Shown: positions 8,191-17,267, counted from the first letter of the stretch. The stretch is 64,000 nucleotides of DNA from Shinella sp. (GCA_003248775.1 QFQX01000002.1:62001-126000); one strand, 5' to 3'. The notes: a model not told the origin generated them from the sequence alone. Numbers and translations are program-made.

Positions 8191-9000
8191 ATGAGCCGCC
8201 AACCGGTCGTCCAGGGCTTTTTCGACAAGCGGACCTTCAGCGTGCAATATGTCGTTTCCGATCCGGCAACGCGCAAATGCGCCATCATCGACCCGGTGCT
8301 GGATTATGACGAGAAATCCGGCTCGACGGCCACGACCAACGCGGATCGCCTGCTCGCCTATATCGAAGAGCAGGGACTGGAACTCGAATGGATCCTGGAC
8401 ACCCATCCTCACGCCGATCACTTCTCGGCCTCCCACTACCTGAAAGGCCGGACCGGGGCGCCGACGGCCATCGGCAGCCATGTCACGGCGGTTCAGGAGC
8501 TCTGGAAGGGCATCTACAACTGGCCCGAATTCCCGGCCGACGGCTCCCAATGGGACCGCCTTTTCGCTGAGGGTGACAATTTCACGATAGGCGAGCTTGA
8601 GGCGCATGTGCTCTTTTCGCCCGGACACACGCTCGCCTCGATTACCTATCTGATCGGCGACGCCGCCTTCATTCACGATACGCTCTTCATGCCCGACAGC
8701 GGCTCGGCCAGAGCCGATTTTCCCGGCGGCAGCGCGAGCCGGCTGTGGAACTCGATCCAGCAGATCCTGTCGCTTCCCGACCATACCAGACTTTTCGTCG
8801 GCCACGACTATCAGCCGGGAGGGCGCGAGCCGCTGTGGGAAACGACGGTTAGCGAGCAGAAGCGCAGCAATGCACATGTCAACGGCAAGGACGAGGTCGC
8901 GTTCGTTGCCTTGAGGACGGCGAGGGACAAGACCCTGCCGATGCCGAAACTCATCCTGCATGCGCTTCAGGTGAATATCCGCGGCGGTCGCCTGCCGTAA
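8191..9000 (+). CDS. persulfide-dioxygenase-like MBL-fold hydrolase (ETHE1/Blh type)
   Basis: 269-aa metallo-beta-lactamase-fold protein. The metal motif DTHPHADHFSASHYLKGRTGAP near residue 70 and FSPGHTLASITYLIGD near 145 are hallmarks of ETHE1/Blh persulfide dioxygenases, which oxidise glutathione persulfide to sulfite. The start at 8191 (MSRQPVVQGFF) follows GGAG and matches the family N-terminus; the longer upstream frame has no homology-like sequence. In Agrobacterium and Xylella blh sits in an operon under BigR; here neither bigR nor a rhodanese gene is adjacent, so regulation is unknown. Confidence 0.87.
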   Translation: MSRQPVVQGFFDKRTFSVQYVVSDPATRKCAIIDPVLDYDEKSGSTATTNADRLLAYIEEQGLELEWILDTHPHADHFSASHYLKGRTGAPTAIGSHVTAVQELWKGIYNWPEFPADGSQWDRLFAEGDNFTIGELEAHVLFSPGHTLASITYLIGDAAFIHDTLFMPDSGSARADFPGGSASRLWNSIQQILSLPDHTRLFVGHDYQPGGREPLWETTVSEQKRSNAHVNGKDEVAFVALRTARDKTLPMPKLILHALQVNIRGGRLP

Positions 9001-9220
9001 CCGGAGGAAGGCGGCAAGCGCTATCTCAAGATACCGCTGGATGCCTTGCCCGGGGCCGTCTGGTAAAGAACGCCTCTGTTTCCCAAGAGACTGGGTCACT
9101 CCGTCATGGCCGAAAGCCCCCACGGCTCTAGGTCATGGAAAATGGCAGTCGCGACGAGGCTCAAGGTCGTGTAGAACTTGGGTATTTCCACGATTTCAGG
9201 CCCTTTGGATATTTGAACCC

Positions 9221-10327
9221 TTGAACAGTCCTGCTTTCACCGTCCGTCCCTTAACCAAAGAAGATCTGGCCCCGGTCGCAGGTCTTTTCCAGCGGACGTT
9301 TCGTGACGGAACCGCAGCCTCGCCGGCGCTTGAGACCGCTCTGCGGCAGACATTCATCGACCATCCCTTCGCGGACCCGGATCTGCCTTCGCATGTGTTC
9401 GTAAACGAGGCTGGTAAGGTCTCGGGCTTCATCGGCGTCAATCCCGCCCGCATGACCATCGGTGGCCGGGAGATCCGTGCAGCTTTTGCCGGCAGCATGA
9501 TGGTGGAGCGCCCCAAGGAAAATCCGCTGGCCGGAGCACGTCTCATCCGGGCCTTTCTTTCAGGTCCGCAGGATGTCTCGATCAGCGAGACAGCCAATGC
9601 CACAGCGCTCGGCATGTGGCGCAAGCTCGGCCACGACCTGATCCCGGCCTACAGCATGAACTGGCTCAGGGTTTTCCGGCCGGGGTCAACCGGCATCGAT
9701 ATCCTGAACCGTGTGCACCCCGCCGCGAGATTGCTGAAACCCTTCGGAGCGCTTGCCGACCGGATCGCACGAATGGGCGGCGGTGCCTCCTTCGGTCTTG
9801 AGACGTCGAGCGGAAAAGGTCCGGCGTTTCAGGACGTCGGGGAAGAAGAACTTGCCGAAGCGCTGATGGCACTGGCGCCTGCCTTTCCCCTTGCTCCCAT
9901 CTGGAACCGGCCATCGCTCGGTTGGCTTCTCGCTCAGGCACGGGAAAAGAGCCAGTTCGGCCCGATCGTGCGTCGCGTCGCCTATGGATCGGATGGGGCT
10001 CCGGTTGCTGCCCATGTCTATTACGGCCGCCCCGGTGGCATCGCCTGGGTGCTACAATCGCTCGCCCGTCCGGAACGGATGGAAGCCATGGTGGACGATA
10101 TGCTTCAACACGCCGCCGATGCAGGCTGCGCCGCGATCCGCGGTGCGGGCCAGCCATGGCTCACACCGTTCCTGTTGCGCAAAAAGGCGCTGTTCCTCGG
10201 CCGTTCCTTCGTGGTTGCCCAGACGAAAGACCCTGACATTCGCGAGACGATCGATAGCGGCAAGGCCCTGATCACCGGTCTTGCGGGAGAAACATGGTCT
10301 CCACTGATCGGCGAACGCTTCAGCTGA
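9221..10327 (+). CDS. GNAT-family acetyltransferase-like protein
   Basis: About 368 aa if started at the TTG at 9221 (MNSPAFTVRPLTKEDL); no better ATG exists before the GNAT-like core, and the upstream frame to 9041 looks non-coding. The N-terminal half has the GNAT beginning TVRPLTKEDLAPVAGLF and the VSGFIGVNPARMTI strand. The C-terminal half looks like a second degenerate GNAT domain (AAHVYYGRPGGIAWVLQSL). It converges on, and overlaps by 8 bp, the NAD-synthase-like gene of the next operon. It may acylate a product of that operon, but it could equally be unrelated. Confidence 0.72.
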   Translation: MNSPAFTVRPLTKEDLAPVAGLFQRTFRDGTAASPALETALRQTFIDHPFADPDLPSHVFVNEAGKVSGFIGVNPARMTIGGREIRAAFAGSMMVERPKENPLAGARLIRAFLSGPQDVSISETANATALGMWRKLGHDLIPAYSMNWLRVFRPGSTGIDILNRVHPAARLLKPFGALADRIARMGGGASFGLETSSGKGPAFQDVGEEELAEALMALAPAFPLAPIWNRPSLGWLLAQAREKSQFGPIVRRVAYGSDGAPVAAHVYYGRPGGIAWVLQSLARPERMEAMVDDMLQHAADAGCAAIRGAGQPWLTPFLLRKKALFLGRSFVVAQTKDPDIRETIDSGKALITGLAGETWSPLIGERFS

Positions 10328-11315
10328 CGCCCTGCGTCTTCTCCAGCATGGTCAGCGGCGGAGCCCCGAGATAGGCGGCAACGCGACGCTTCGCCTCTAT
10401 GCTCTTCCAAACAGCCTCCACCTCGGCTTCCGAAAGTCCGACGACGGCTGCCGTATCCGCAAGGCTCTTTCCCCGGTCGAGAGCGTAGAGGCTGAGGTCC
10501 ATTTCGCGATAAGGCAGGGAGAAATAATACTCGTCCTGCGTCTGCGGCAACGACCAGGTATCGGTGGTCGGCGGCCGCTGGCGAATGCCCTCGGGCACGC
10601 CGAGCGCTTCCGCCAACTGGTAGACCTGCGTCTTGTAGAGATGGGCGATAGGTTTCAGGTCAGCCGCACCGTCACCGTTCTTCACGAAGAAGCCCTGATC
10701 GTATTCCAGCCGGTTCGGCGTTCCCGCAACGGCAAAATTCAGGCGGTCGGCATGGTAGTATTCCAGTTGCTTGCGCGTTCTCTGCTTCATGTTCGCGGCC
10801 GCGATCATGCCGAGATAGACGGTGAGCGGCATGCGCTGCCTGCACTCGCGGCCATCGGGATCGACGGCAACCAGCCAGGAGATATTGTAGCCCCGGCCGG
10901 ACAGGGCAGATTCCAGCACCACCTTGCATCGCCATCCCTCGCCGTATTCCGGCAGGATCTCCCGGATGAAGGTATCGCGGCGGGTATAGCAACCGGCGGC
11001 GGCAAGGATCGGACCGATGTTTTCCACGGCGGTCGAAATGCCAAGTTTCTCGGCAAGCTGTCGCCCGAGTTCGAGGCTCTGCGGATCGGACTCATCCTCC
11101 GGCATGAAAATGCCGAACACCTTGTCCGCCCCGAGCGCGCGGACCGCCAGCGCGGCGGTCACCGAACTGTCGATCCCGCCGGAAAGGCCGACCACGACGC
11201 CGCGCTTGCGCAGTGTCTTTCCCACGGTTTCGACCATCCAGCCGGAAATCCGTGCGATCTCCCCGTCTGCATCGAGCCGCAATTCGTCTGCGCTGAACCC
11301 CGTCATATCCTTCAA
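10320..11315 (-). CDS. NAD-synthase-like ATP-pyrophosphatase (NadE family, no glutaminase domain)
   Basis: 331 aa. The PP-loop is intact (VVGLSGGIDSSVTAAL, near residue 42), so ATP-dependent adenylation followed by amide or other nucleophile transfer is likely. It lacks the N-terminal nitrilase-type glutaminase of long NadE. The central region from about 110 to 230 differs from housekeeping NadE, though TPNRLEYDQGFFVKNGDGAADLKPI keeps the NadE-like pocket. It is the last gene of an operon with an acyl-AMP ligase (4-bp overlap), carrier protein and AsnB-like amidotransferase, so it is more likely a specialised biosynthetic enzyme than the main NAD synthase. Confidence 0.85.
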   Translation of the reverse strand: MKDMTGFSADELRLDADGEIARISGWMVETVGKTLRKRGVVVGLSGGIDSSVTAALAVRALGADKVFGIFMPEDESDPQSLELGRQLAEKLGISTAVENIGPILAAAGCYTRRDTFIREILPEYGEGWRCKVVLESALSGRGYNISWLVAVDPDGRECRQRMPLTVYLGMIAAANMKQRTRKQLEYYHADRLNFAVAGTPNRLEYDQGFFVKNGDGAADLKPIAHLYKTQVYQLAEALGVPEGIRQRPPTTDTWSLPQTQDEYYFSLPYREMDLSLYALDRGKSLADTAAVVGLSEAEVEAVWKSIEAKRRVAAYLGAPPLTMLEKTQGVS

Positions 11316-12853
11316 TCCCCAATCGTTTCCTGTGCCAGTCCCAGTCGCAATTTGCCCGATGCAGTTTTCGGCAGGCTCTCGCAGAACTCCGTGCTCTGGG
11401 GCAGCATGTAATCTTCCAGTGTCCGCGCGAGGCTGCGCACGATATCCCGATGGGAGAGCGAGATGCCGGGCGCCAATACGACGAAGGCCTTCACCGCCTG
11501 ACCAAAAAAGTCATCCGGCACTCCGGTCACCGCCGCCTCCAGAATTCCTTCGATGGCATAAAGCGCTCGCTCGACCTCCTGCGGGCTGACCTTCTCACCA
11601 CGAGACTTGATGATGTCGTCGCGGCGGGAGATGAAGGTCATAAACCCGTTCTCATCGGCGGAAAACAGATCCCCCGTCAGCAGGGTGCGGTTATCGTCGC
11701 CAGCCTCGCCTCCCAGCTTGGCGGCGCTCGCCTCGGGGTCTTTCCAGTAGCCTGTCATGACGTGGGGACCGCGAACCACGAGTTCGCCGACCGTTCCAGG
11801 CTCAGCCCGTTCGCCATTCTCGTCGATGACGAACGCCTCCGTTCCCGGAATGGCGAAGCCGACAGAGGCAGGATGTGCATCAAGTGCTTCCGGCGACAGG
11901 CTCAAGGCCCGGATGCATTCCGTCTGGCCATACATGATGTGCAGCCGGGCAGCGGGAAAGAGCCGCCTGATCTTGCCGGCGATAGCCGGAGGCAGCGCCG
12001 CGGCAGCGCTGGTGATGTAATGGATGTCGGGCAGGAACCCGGGTTCCAACTCTTTCATGTTGGCAATCGCTGCAGCCATCGAAGGAACCAGGGGCAGGCC
12101 CGTCGCCCGCGTTTCCGCCAGTCGCTTGAGGATGGCGGCAGGGAAGGCGAAGGATTTTTCCAGATGCAGAGTGCCGCCCACCATGACCATGGTCACGACC
12201 TGCGTCAGCCCGTAGCCGAAGGACAGCGGCAGGACGTTGAAGACGACATCGTTCTCGTCATTGCCGAGATAAACGATGATCGAGGCGCAGGCAGCACCGA
12301 GGCTCGCATGGGTATGCATCACTCCCTTCGGCTCGCCGGTCGAGCCGGAGGTATGAAGGATCAGAGCGAGTGCGCGCTCGTCATTATTCGATGCAGGCGC
12401 ATCAGTTCCTTCGGCAAGGAGCTGCTCACAACGGGCAGCGGCCTCGTTCAGCGCATCCTCCGCCAGTCCCCATGCGAGCAGAACAGTCGAACCGTCACGA
12501 CGCGCAACAGCGGCTTGTGCGGTCGGCAACAATCGAGCCTGCGTCACCAGAGCGGAAGCGCCGAGGCTTTCGACGATGCGTCCAAGCTTTTCCGCCCGGG
12601 TGGACGGATGCAGCGGACAGGCAACCGCGCCTGCCTTCCAGATTGCGAAGAGCGATACGACGAATTCCGATCCGTTTTCCAGAAGCAGCACGACCCGGCC
12701 GCCAGATCTGACACCCGACCGAAACAAGCCAGAGGCCAGCCTGTCACTGGCTTCATCAAGGCCGGAATAGGTCAGCCTTGTCTCGCCCGCCGTCAACGCC
12801 ACCTTTTCAGGCAGCTTGCGAGCACTCGCGCGCAGATGATCCTCTATGCGCAT
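11312..12853 (-). CDS. acyl-CoA/acyl-ACP synthetase-like AMP ligase (ANL superfamily)
   Basis: 513 aa, full length for the family. Motif A3 is LILHTSGSTGEPKGV near residue 165, A5 is YGQTEC near 305, A8 is FISRRDDIIKSRGEKVSPQEVE near 400, and the catalytic A10 Lys is in TASGKLRL near 497. It activates a carboxylic acid as acyl-AMP and, given the carrier-protein gene 26 bases upstream in the same operon, probably loads it on that carrier. It overlaps the NAD-synthase-like gene by 4 bp. The acid itself cannot be told from sequence. Confidence 0.9.
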   Translation of the reverse strand: MRIEDHLRASARKLPEKVALTAGETRLTYSGLDEASDRLASGLFRSGVRSGGRVVLLLENGSEFVVSLFAIWKAGAVACPLHPSTRAEKLGRIVESLGASALVTQARLLPTAQAAVARRDGSTVLLAWGLAEDALNEAAARCEQLLAEGTDAPASNNDERALALILHTSGSTGEPKGVMHTHASLGAACASIIVYLGNDENDVVFNVLPLSFGYGLTQVVTMVMVGGTLHLEKSFAFPAAILKRLAETRATGLPLVPSMAAAIANMKELEPGFLPDIHYITSAAAALPPAIAGKIRRLFPAARLHIMYGQTECIRALSLSPEALDAHPASVGFAIPGTEAFVIDENGERAEPGTVGELVVRGPHVMTGYWKDPEASAAKLGGEAGDDNRTLLTGDLFSADENGFMTFISRRDDIIKSRGEKVSPQEVERALYAIEGILEAAVTGVPDDFFGQAVKAFVVLAPGISLSHRDIVRSLARTLEDYMLPQSTEFCESLPKTASGKLRLGLAQETIGD

Positions 12854-12879
12854 CGGCTTTTCGTCTCTCCGGCAACACC

Positions 12880-13137
12880 TCAGGCGGCGCGCTTGCGCTC
12901 AACGTACTCCGCGATGCGGCCGACGGAATCGAGGTTTTCGGGAACGATCTCGCTGTCGGCGATGGAGATTTCGTAGGTTTGTTCGAGAAAGGCGATGATT
13001 TCCAGAACGCCGGTGGAATCCACGATGCCGCTATCCAGCAGCGACTGGTCGTCATCCAACGCTTCGTTCTCAGCGCGGAAAAGGAAATTGTCGGCAATGA
13101 AGCCGCGAACGGTCTGCAAAAGCTTGGAATTGATCAT
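12880..13137 (-). CDS. acyl carrier protein (stand-alone)
   Basis: 85 aa, acidic, one four-helix carrier domain. The phosphopantetheine serine is in GIVDSTGVLEIIAF at about residue 40 (DS motif; the third residue is Thr instead of the usual Leu or Met). It is translationally coupled to the asparagine-synthase-like gene (4-bp ATGA overlap at 13134-13137) and followed by the ligase. Stand-alone carriers of this sort serve dedicated ligase/amidotransferase pathways rather than bulk fatty-acid synthesis. Confidence 0.9.
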   Translation of the reverse strand: MINSKLLQTVRGFIADNFLFRAENEALDDDQSLLDSGIVDSTGVLEIIAFLEQTYEISIADSEIVPENLDSVGRIAEYVERKRAA

Positions 13138-15095
13138 GAAGCGGCCACTCCCCTTGGATGCGCGTCTTTCTCGCCCAGCGCAGGGCGAGGAAATTTTTCA
13201 TGCCATAGCTGCGTCGACAAGATGCCGGTCAGCGCCATACTGTCGCGGGCGCTGGGCGCAGAACCGGAAGACAGCTTCACGAACAGCCGGCCAACGGCTG
13301 CGGGATCGAATAGCCCGGCCTCGCGAAGCGTTCCCTCCGAGAGAAGCTCTCGCACATAGACGGGCGCGCTTTCACCGATAAAGGCCGCACCATCAGGTGC
13401 CCGGTACGGCTGTTTCGGACGATCGCGAATGCTCTCCGGCAGGAGGTCTCCCGCCACCTCGCGCAGAATGTGTTTTTCGCGAAGCCCCTTCAGCTTCATC
13501 GATGGCGGAATGCGTGCGGCAAATTCCACCAGCCGATGGTCGAGGAAGGGATAGCGGCCCTCGATGCCATGGGCCATGCTCACCCTGTCGCCTTGGGCGG
13601 AGAGGATGTAGCCCGGCAGAAGACCGGTCATTTCCAGATACTGGGCCTGATGCAGTTCGTGCCAGCGCGAGAAATCGGCAGGCAGACGACCGCGAAGATC
13701 GTCGAGCGCGCTGTAACTTCCGATGTCATCGGACAGTGCGCGGGAAAAGAACAGCTTGGCTCCTGCCGTGACCCGGAACCGCGGCTGATGTGAATAGATC
13801 GGATCGTCGGGACGAGGCGTCGCCGCGAAGAAGGCCGAGAGGTAGGCCGGCGACTGGCGATTGAGGCGCGGCAGGTAGGGATAAAGCCGCTGGTAAAGCA
13901 GAGGCCTGCGGCGAGAGGTGGGTTGACGCCCGACGAAGCGGCGAAGCTTGGCTTCCTTGAAGATATCGTAGCCGGCGAAGACCTCGTCGGCCCCTTCGCC
14001 CGTCAGGACCGCCTTGACCCCGTTTTCGCGGACATGACCGGCAAGGGCAAAGAGCGGCACCGGCCCGGTGCGCAGCAGGGGCTGCTCGACATGGCGGATC
14101 ACATCTGGGAAAAGCCTGCCGATTTCACCGGCGGCGCATCGCAATGCATGGTGATCCGTCCCGAGCGCATTGGCGACGATCTGCTGCGGTCCCGCCTCGT
14201 CGAACTCGGCATCATCGAAAGTGACCGAAAAGGTTTTCAACGGCTCAGGTGAAAGCTCTACGGCGATTGCGGAAATCAGGGAGGAATCGAGCCCGCCGCT
14301 GAGATAGGCCCCGCAGGGATCATCGGCCCTGAGCCGGATACGCACCGCGTCCGTCAGCAGGGACCGCAGCTCTTCCTTCACAGCGCCTACGTCCGCCCCT
14401 CGCCCGGCCTCTTCGGCATCGGGAAAACTTGGCTGCCAGTAGCAATGGACCCTGGTCGTTCCCCCCTCGGCCAGCAACATGTGGCCGGGCGGAAGTTCCA
14501 GAATGTCCTTGAACGGCGTGCGGGGAGCGAGCGGGAACCAGAAGGTGAAGATCTGGTCGAGCGCCAGGGGATCGGCTTCCGGATCGATACCGGGCACCTC
14601 GAACAAGGCCTTGATCTCGGAACCGAAGTAAAGCCCCTCGCAGGCTTCCGTGTAATAGAGCGGCCGGACGCCCATACGATCGCGCGCCAGCATCAGCCGC
14701 CCGCATCGTGCGTCCCAGAGCGCGAAGGCGAAATCGCCGTTCAGGTGATCGACGCAATCCGGCCCGAACATATCATAGAGGTGCAGGATGACTTCCGTGT
14801 CGGACCGGGTGCGGAAGCTGCGGCCTCGCTGTCTGAGACTTTCGCGCAGTTCGACATGGTTGAAGATCTCCCCGTTGAAGGAAATCCATACGCTGCCATC
14901 GGCAAGGGACATCGGCTGGGCGCCGCCCTCGATGTCAACGACGGAGAGACGGGCATGGGCGAGGCCGATACCCGGAGCGGTATGAATGCCGGTCGCATCA
15001 GGCCCGCGGTGACGGATTACACCGGCCATGCGCCGCAGCAGCGCCGGCATAGCCGGTGCCTCGTGGGGGATCATATAGCCGGCAATGCCGCACAT
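13134..15095 (-). CDS. asparagine-synthase-like glutamine amidotransferase (AsnB/AsnO family)
   Basis: 653 aa. It begins MCGIAGYM, so Cys2 is available as the N-terminal glutaminase nucleophile after Met removal. The glutaminase domain (about 1-200) shows GLAHARLSVVD and WISFNGEIFNH. The synthetase domain carries the PP-loop YLSGGLDSSLISA near 268, and LTGEGADEVFAGY near 370. The protein is intact and longer than housekeeping AsnB (about 555 aa), matching AsnB paralogues in secondary-metabolite and surface-glycan clusters. It is the first gene of the operon AsnB-ACP-ligase-NadE-like. Likely substrate: a carboxylate made or held by the carrier system. Confidence 0.9.
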   Translation of the reverse strand: MCGIAGYMIPHEAPAMPALLRRMAGVIRHRGPDATGIHTAPGIGLAHARLSVVDIEGGAQPMSLADGSVWISFNGEIFNHVELRESLRQRGRSFRTRSDTEVILHLYDMFGPDCVDHLNGDFAFALWDARCGRLMLARDRMGVRPLYYTEACEGLYFGSEIKALFEVPGIDPEADPLALDQIFTFWFPLAPRTPFKDILELPPGHMLLAEGGTTRVHCYWQPSFPDAEEAGRGADVGAVKEELRSLLTDAVRIRLRADDPCGAYLSGGLDSSLISAIAVELSPEPLKTFSVTFDDAEFDEAGPQQIVANALGTDHHALRCAAGEIGRLFPDVIRHVEQPLLRTGPVPLFALAGHVRENGVKAVLTGEGADEVFAGYDIFKEAKLRRFVGRQPTSRRRPLLYQRLYPYLPRLNRQSPAYLSAFFAATPRPDDPIYSHQPRFRVTAGAKLFFSRALSDDIGSYSALDDLRGRLPADFSRWHELHQAQYLEMTGLLPGYILSAQGDRVSMAHGIEGRYPFLDHRLVEFAARIPPSMKLKGLREKHILREVAGDLLPESIRDRPKQPYRAPDGAAFIGESAPVYVRELLSEGTLREAGLFDPAAVGRLFVKLSSGSAPSARDSMALTGILSTQLWHEKFPRPALGEKDAHPRGVAAS

Positions 15096-15269
15096 ATCGC
15101 CATTCCTTCGGATGCTTCATGCGCCTGAAAGGCTGCTGTAGCCGCAAATCCACGGCCCGGAACCCCGCACACTGGCGGCTCTCCGATCTATCCATGATCT
15201 CGTTATCGAAAACGGATGAAATGAGTCTTAAGATTGTAACAACATCCGGCGCGAAAGCGCGCTACCGCA

Positions 15270-15306
15270 AAAGAATTCAGGCCGCCGCCCGCTGGGCGAC
15301 GACCTG
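15270..15306 (-). terminator. rho-independent terminator downstream of minE
   Basis: Read on the minus strand, CAGGTCGTCGCCC (15306-15294) pairs with GGGCGGCGGCCTG (15290-15278) through a 3-base loop AGC, with two G-U pairs. It is followed by AATTCTTTTG. It lies 50 bases past the minE stop and separates minCDE from the AsnB operon. Confidence 0.75.
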
Positions 15307-15355
15307 AATGAAAGGACAGGTATCAAGGGCCTGCCACATGATGAAGACCGAAAAC

Positions 15356-15616
15356 TCAGGCCGCCCGCATGGTCGTCTCAAGCGGGATTTCGACATCGAT
15401 CTCGAGGATCGAATAATGCTCGTCGCGGTCCATCTTCACCTGCACACGATCGCTGTCGAGCTCCACATGCTTTGCGATGACCGCAAGGATTTCCTCGCGT
15501 AGCGTTGCCACGAGATCCGAACCAGACGAGGCGCGTTCATGGGCGAGAAGGACCTGCAGGCGCTCCCGCGCCATCGGAGCAGATCTCTGCCGGGTGAAAA
15601 GCCGAAAGATGCTCAT
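15356..15616 (-). CDS. minE: cell division topological specificity factor MinE
   Basis: 86 aa, the normal MinE length. The N-terminal anti-MinCD/membrane region is MSIFRLFTRQRSAPMARERLQ. The C-terminal topology domain includes LREEILAVIAKHVELDSDRVQVKM. MinE drives pole-to-pole MinD oscillation by stimulating its ATPase. The start overlaps the minD stop by 4 bp, so translation is coupled. Confidence 0.95.
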   Translation of the reverse strand: MSIFRLFTRQRSAPMARERLQVLLAHERASSGSDLVATLREEILAVIAKHVELDSDRVQVKMDRDEHYSILEIDVEIPLETTMRAA

Positions 15617-16428
15617 GCTGCCCTCCGGGCGAAGATCTTGCCGAGGATCCCGCGCTTTTCTCCCGGAATGGTGATCGGCAGGGTTTCGCCAGCCAAACGC
15701 CGTGCGGCGTCGAAATAAGCCATGGCCGGAGCACTGCGGACATCGGCGAGTGTAACCGGCGCACCGATATTGGAAGCGCGCAGCACATCCATGCTTTCCG
15801 GGATGATGCCGAGCAGCGGAATGGACAGGATTTCGAGGACGTCATCCACCTTCAGCATGTCGCCACGTTCGGCGCGGGCGGGGTCGTAGCGGGTCAGCAG
15901 CAGGTGCTTTTCCATGCGCTCGCCGCGTTCGGCCTTGAGGGTCTTGGCGTCCAGAAGACCGATGATGCGGTCGCTGTCGCGGACGGAGGAGACTTCCGGG
16001 TTGGTGACTACGACGGCGACGTCCGCATGCCGCATGGCAAGCGTCGCTCCGCGTTCGATGCCGGCGGGGCTGTCGCAGATGATCCAGTCGAAATAGCGAC
16101 GCAGTTCGTTGATGACCCACTCGACACCCTCGGGCGTCAGGTTGTCCTTGTCGCGCGTCTGGGAGGCCGGCAGCAGGAAGAGCGTCTCAAGCCGCTTGTC
16201 GCGGATCAGAGCCTGCTGCAGCTTGGCGTCGCCCTGGATCACGTTGACCAGATCGTAGACCACCCGGCGTTCGGCACCCATGACGAGGTCGAGGTTGCGC
16301 AGGCCGACATCGAAGTCCACGACTGCGACCTTTTCATTCCGCTGCGCCAGGGCCGCGCCGAGCGCGGCAGTCGTGGTCGTCTTGCCGACCCCGCCTTTGC
16401 CTGAAGTGACGACGATTACCTTCCCCAT
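15613..16428 (-). CDS. minD: septum-site determining ATPase MinD
   Basis: 271 aa. The deviant Walker A of the ParA/MinD family is VTSGKGGVGKTTTTAALG at residues 7-24. Switch II is CDSPAGIERGA near 120. The C-terminus ends GEKRGILGKIFARRAA, consistent with the amphipathic membrane-targeting helix. It binds the membrane with ATP, recruits MinC and is displaced by MinE. It is the second gene of minCDE, 30 bases after minC. Confidence 0.96.
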   Translation of the reverse strand: MGKVIVVTSGKGGVGKTTTTAALGAALAQRNEKVAVVDFDVGLRNLDLVMGAERRVVYDLVNVIQGDAKLQQALIRDKRLETLFLLPASQTRDKDNLTPEGVEWVINELRRYFDWIICDSPAGIERGATLAMRHADVAVVVTNPEVSSVRDSDRIIGLLDAKTLKAERGERMEKHLLLTRYDPARAERGDMLKVDDVLEILSIPLLGIIPESMDVLRASNIGAPVTLADVRSAPAMAYFDAARRLAGETLPITIPGEKRGILGKIFARRAA

Positions 16429-16458
16429 CTTGCTCTCCTGTTTTCGGCCGGCATCGGC

Positions 16459-17211
16459 TCAGATAACTTTTGCTGCCATGATCGAATCGTCTTCGAGCCA
16501 TAGCTGTACGGGTTGACCGCGAAGCGCGGCGGGCAGGTCTTCGGCCATCTTGTAGATGCCGTCGATAGCGACCAGTTCCGCTTCGAGCTTGCGGCAGAAA
16601 ATGCGTGCTTCGGCGTTTCCGAGCGAACCCGCCATGGCGCGGCCGCGCAACGCGCCGTAGATATGGACCGACCCACCGGCGATGACCTCGGCGCCCGAGG
16701 CGAGCGATCCGACGATCGTCACGTCGCCCTCCGGGAAAATCACCGATTGCCCCGAGCGGACAGGCTCACGGATGACCAGCGACTGGAGCACCGGACGCAC
16801 TTCCGGCACCAGCACAGGCGCGGCTTCGGATACACTCGCGTCCTTCTTTTCCTCAGGCTCGGCCGATGGCTCCGAGGGCGTGATCTCGAAGTCGGAGGCC
16901 GGACGGCCACCCTTCAGCGCCGGCGGCATTCCCGGCCCGATGGCCGAGGGACGCGCGCCTTCGATACCCATGATGCTGACATTGCGCGCAGCAAGCTCGG
17001 CAAGCAGATCCTTGATCTGCGCCTTGTCGAGCGACAGCTCGCTCACATCGAGAACGACAGGCCTGGACAGGAAGAAACCCGCCGAACGCGCGGCAAGATC
17101 GTCGAGCCTTTCCAGCCACTGATCGAGCGGCATGTCCGGCGACAATACGACCGCCAGGAAGGAGCGACCTTTGATTCGGATCGAGCGGGCGTCTGTTAGC
17201 ACTTTGGTCAT
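16459..17211 (-). CDS. minC: septum-site determining protein MinC
   Basis: 250 aa, two-domain FtsZ inhibitor. The N-terminal MinC_N domain is about 1-110 (SFLAVVLSPDMPLDQWLERLD). A variable acidic linker rich in Glu/Ser/Pro follows. The C-terminal beta-helix starts near 150 and carries the MinD-binding motif VIAGGSVHIYGALRGRAMAG at about 178-197. It heads the minCDE operon, and its upstream region holds a tandem CtrA-like box at 17249-17267. Confidence 0.95.
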   Translation of the reverse strand: MTKVLTDARSIRIKGRSFLAVVLSPDMPLDQWLERLDDLAARSAGFFLSRPVVLDVSELSLDKAQIKDLLAELAARNVSIMGIEGARPSAIGPGMPPALKGGRPASDFEITPSEPSAEPEEKKDASVSEAAPVLVPEVRPVLQSLVIREPVRSGQSVIFPEGDVTIVGSLASGAEVIAGGSVHIYGALRGRAMAGSLGNAEARIFCRKLEAELVAIDGIYKMAEDLPAALRGQPVQLWLEDDSIMAAKVI

Positions 17212-17248
17212 CTACGTAAACAAATCGTTGACCGTAAGTACCCTTGCC

Positions 17249-17267
17249 ATGGTTAACAAATGGTTAA
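17249..17267 (-). promoter_or_regulatory. CtrA-type binding site upstream of minCDE
   Basis: On the minus strand the sequence reads TTAACCATTTGTTAACCAT. That is a full TTAA-N7-TTAA CtrA box in which both half-sites extend to TTAACCAT, the form reported for S. meliloti CtrA. It ends about 37 bases upstream of the minC ATG, overlapping the likely core promoter. minCDE is a reported direct CtrA target in S. meliloti, which supports the call. Repression or activation cannot be told from sequence. Confidence 0.75.

Noticed and set aside
9041..9220. Extending the GNAT protein to an ATG at 9041
   Set aside because: The extra 60 residues are Arg/Pro/Trp-rich with no family match and follow directly on the MBL gene; the TTG at 9221 gives the expected GNAT N-terminus.
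10320..11315. Reading the NadE-like gene as the cell's main NAD synthase
   Set aside because: Operon context, absence of a glutaminase domain and an atypical central region argue for a specialised role, though only the rest of the genome can settle it.
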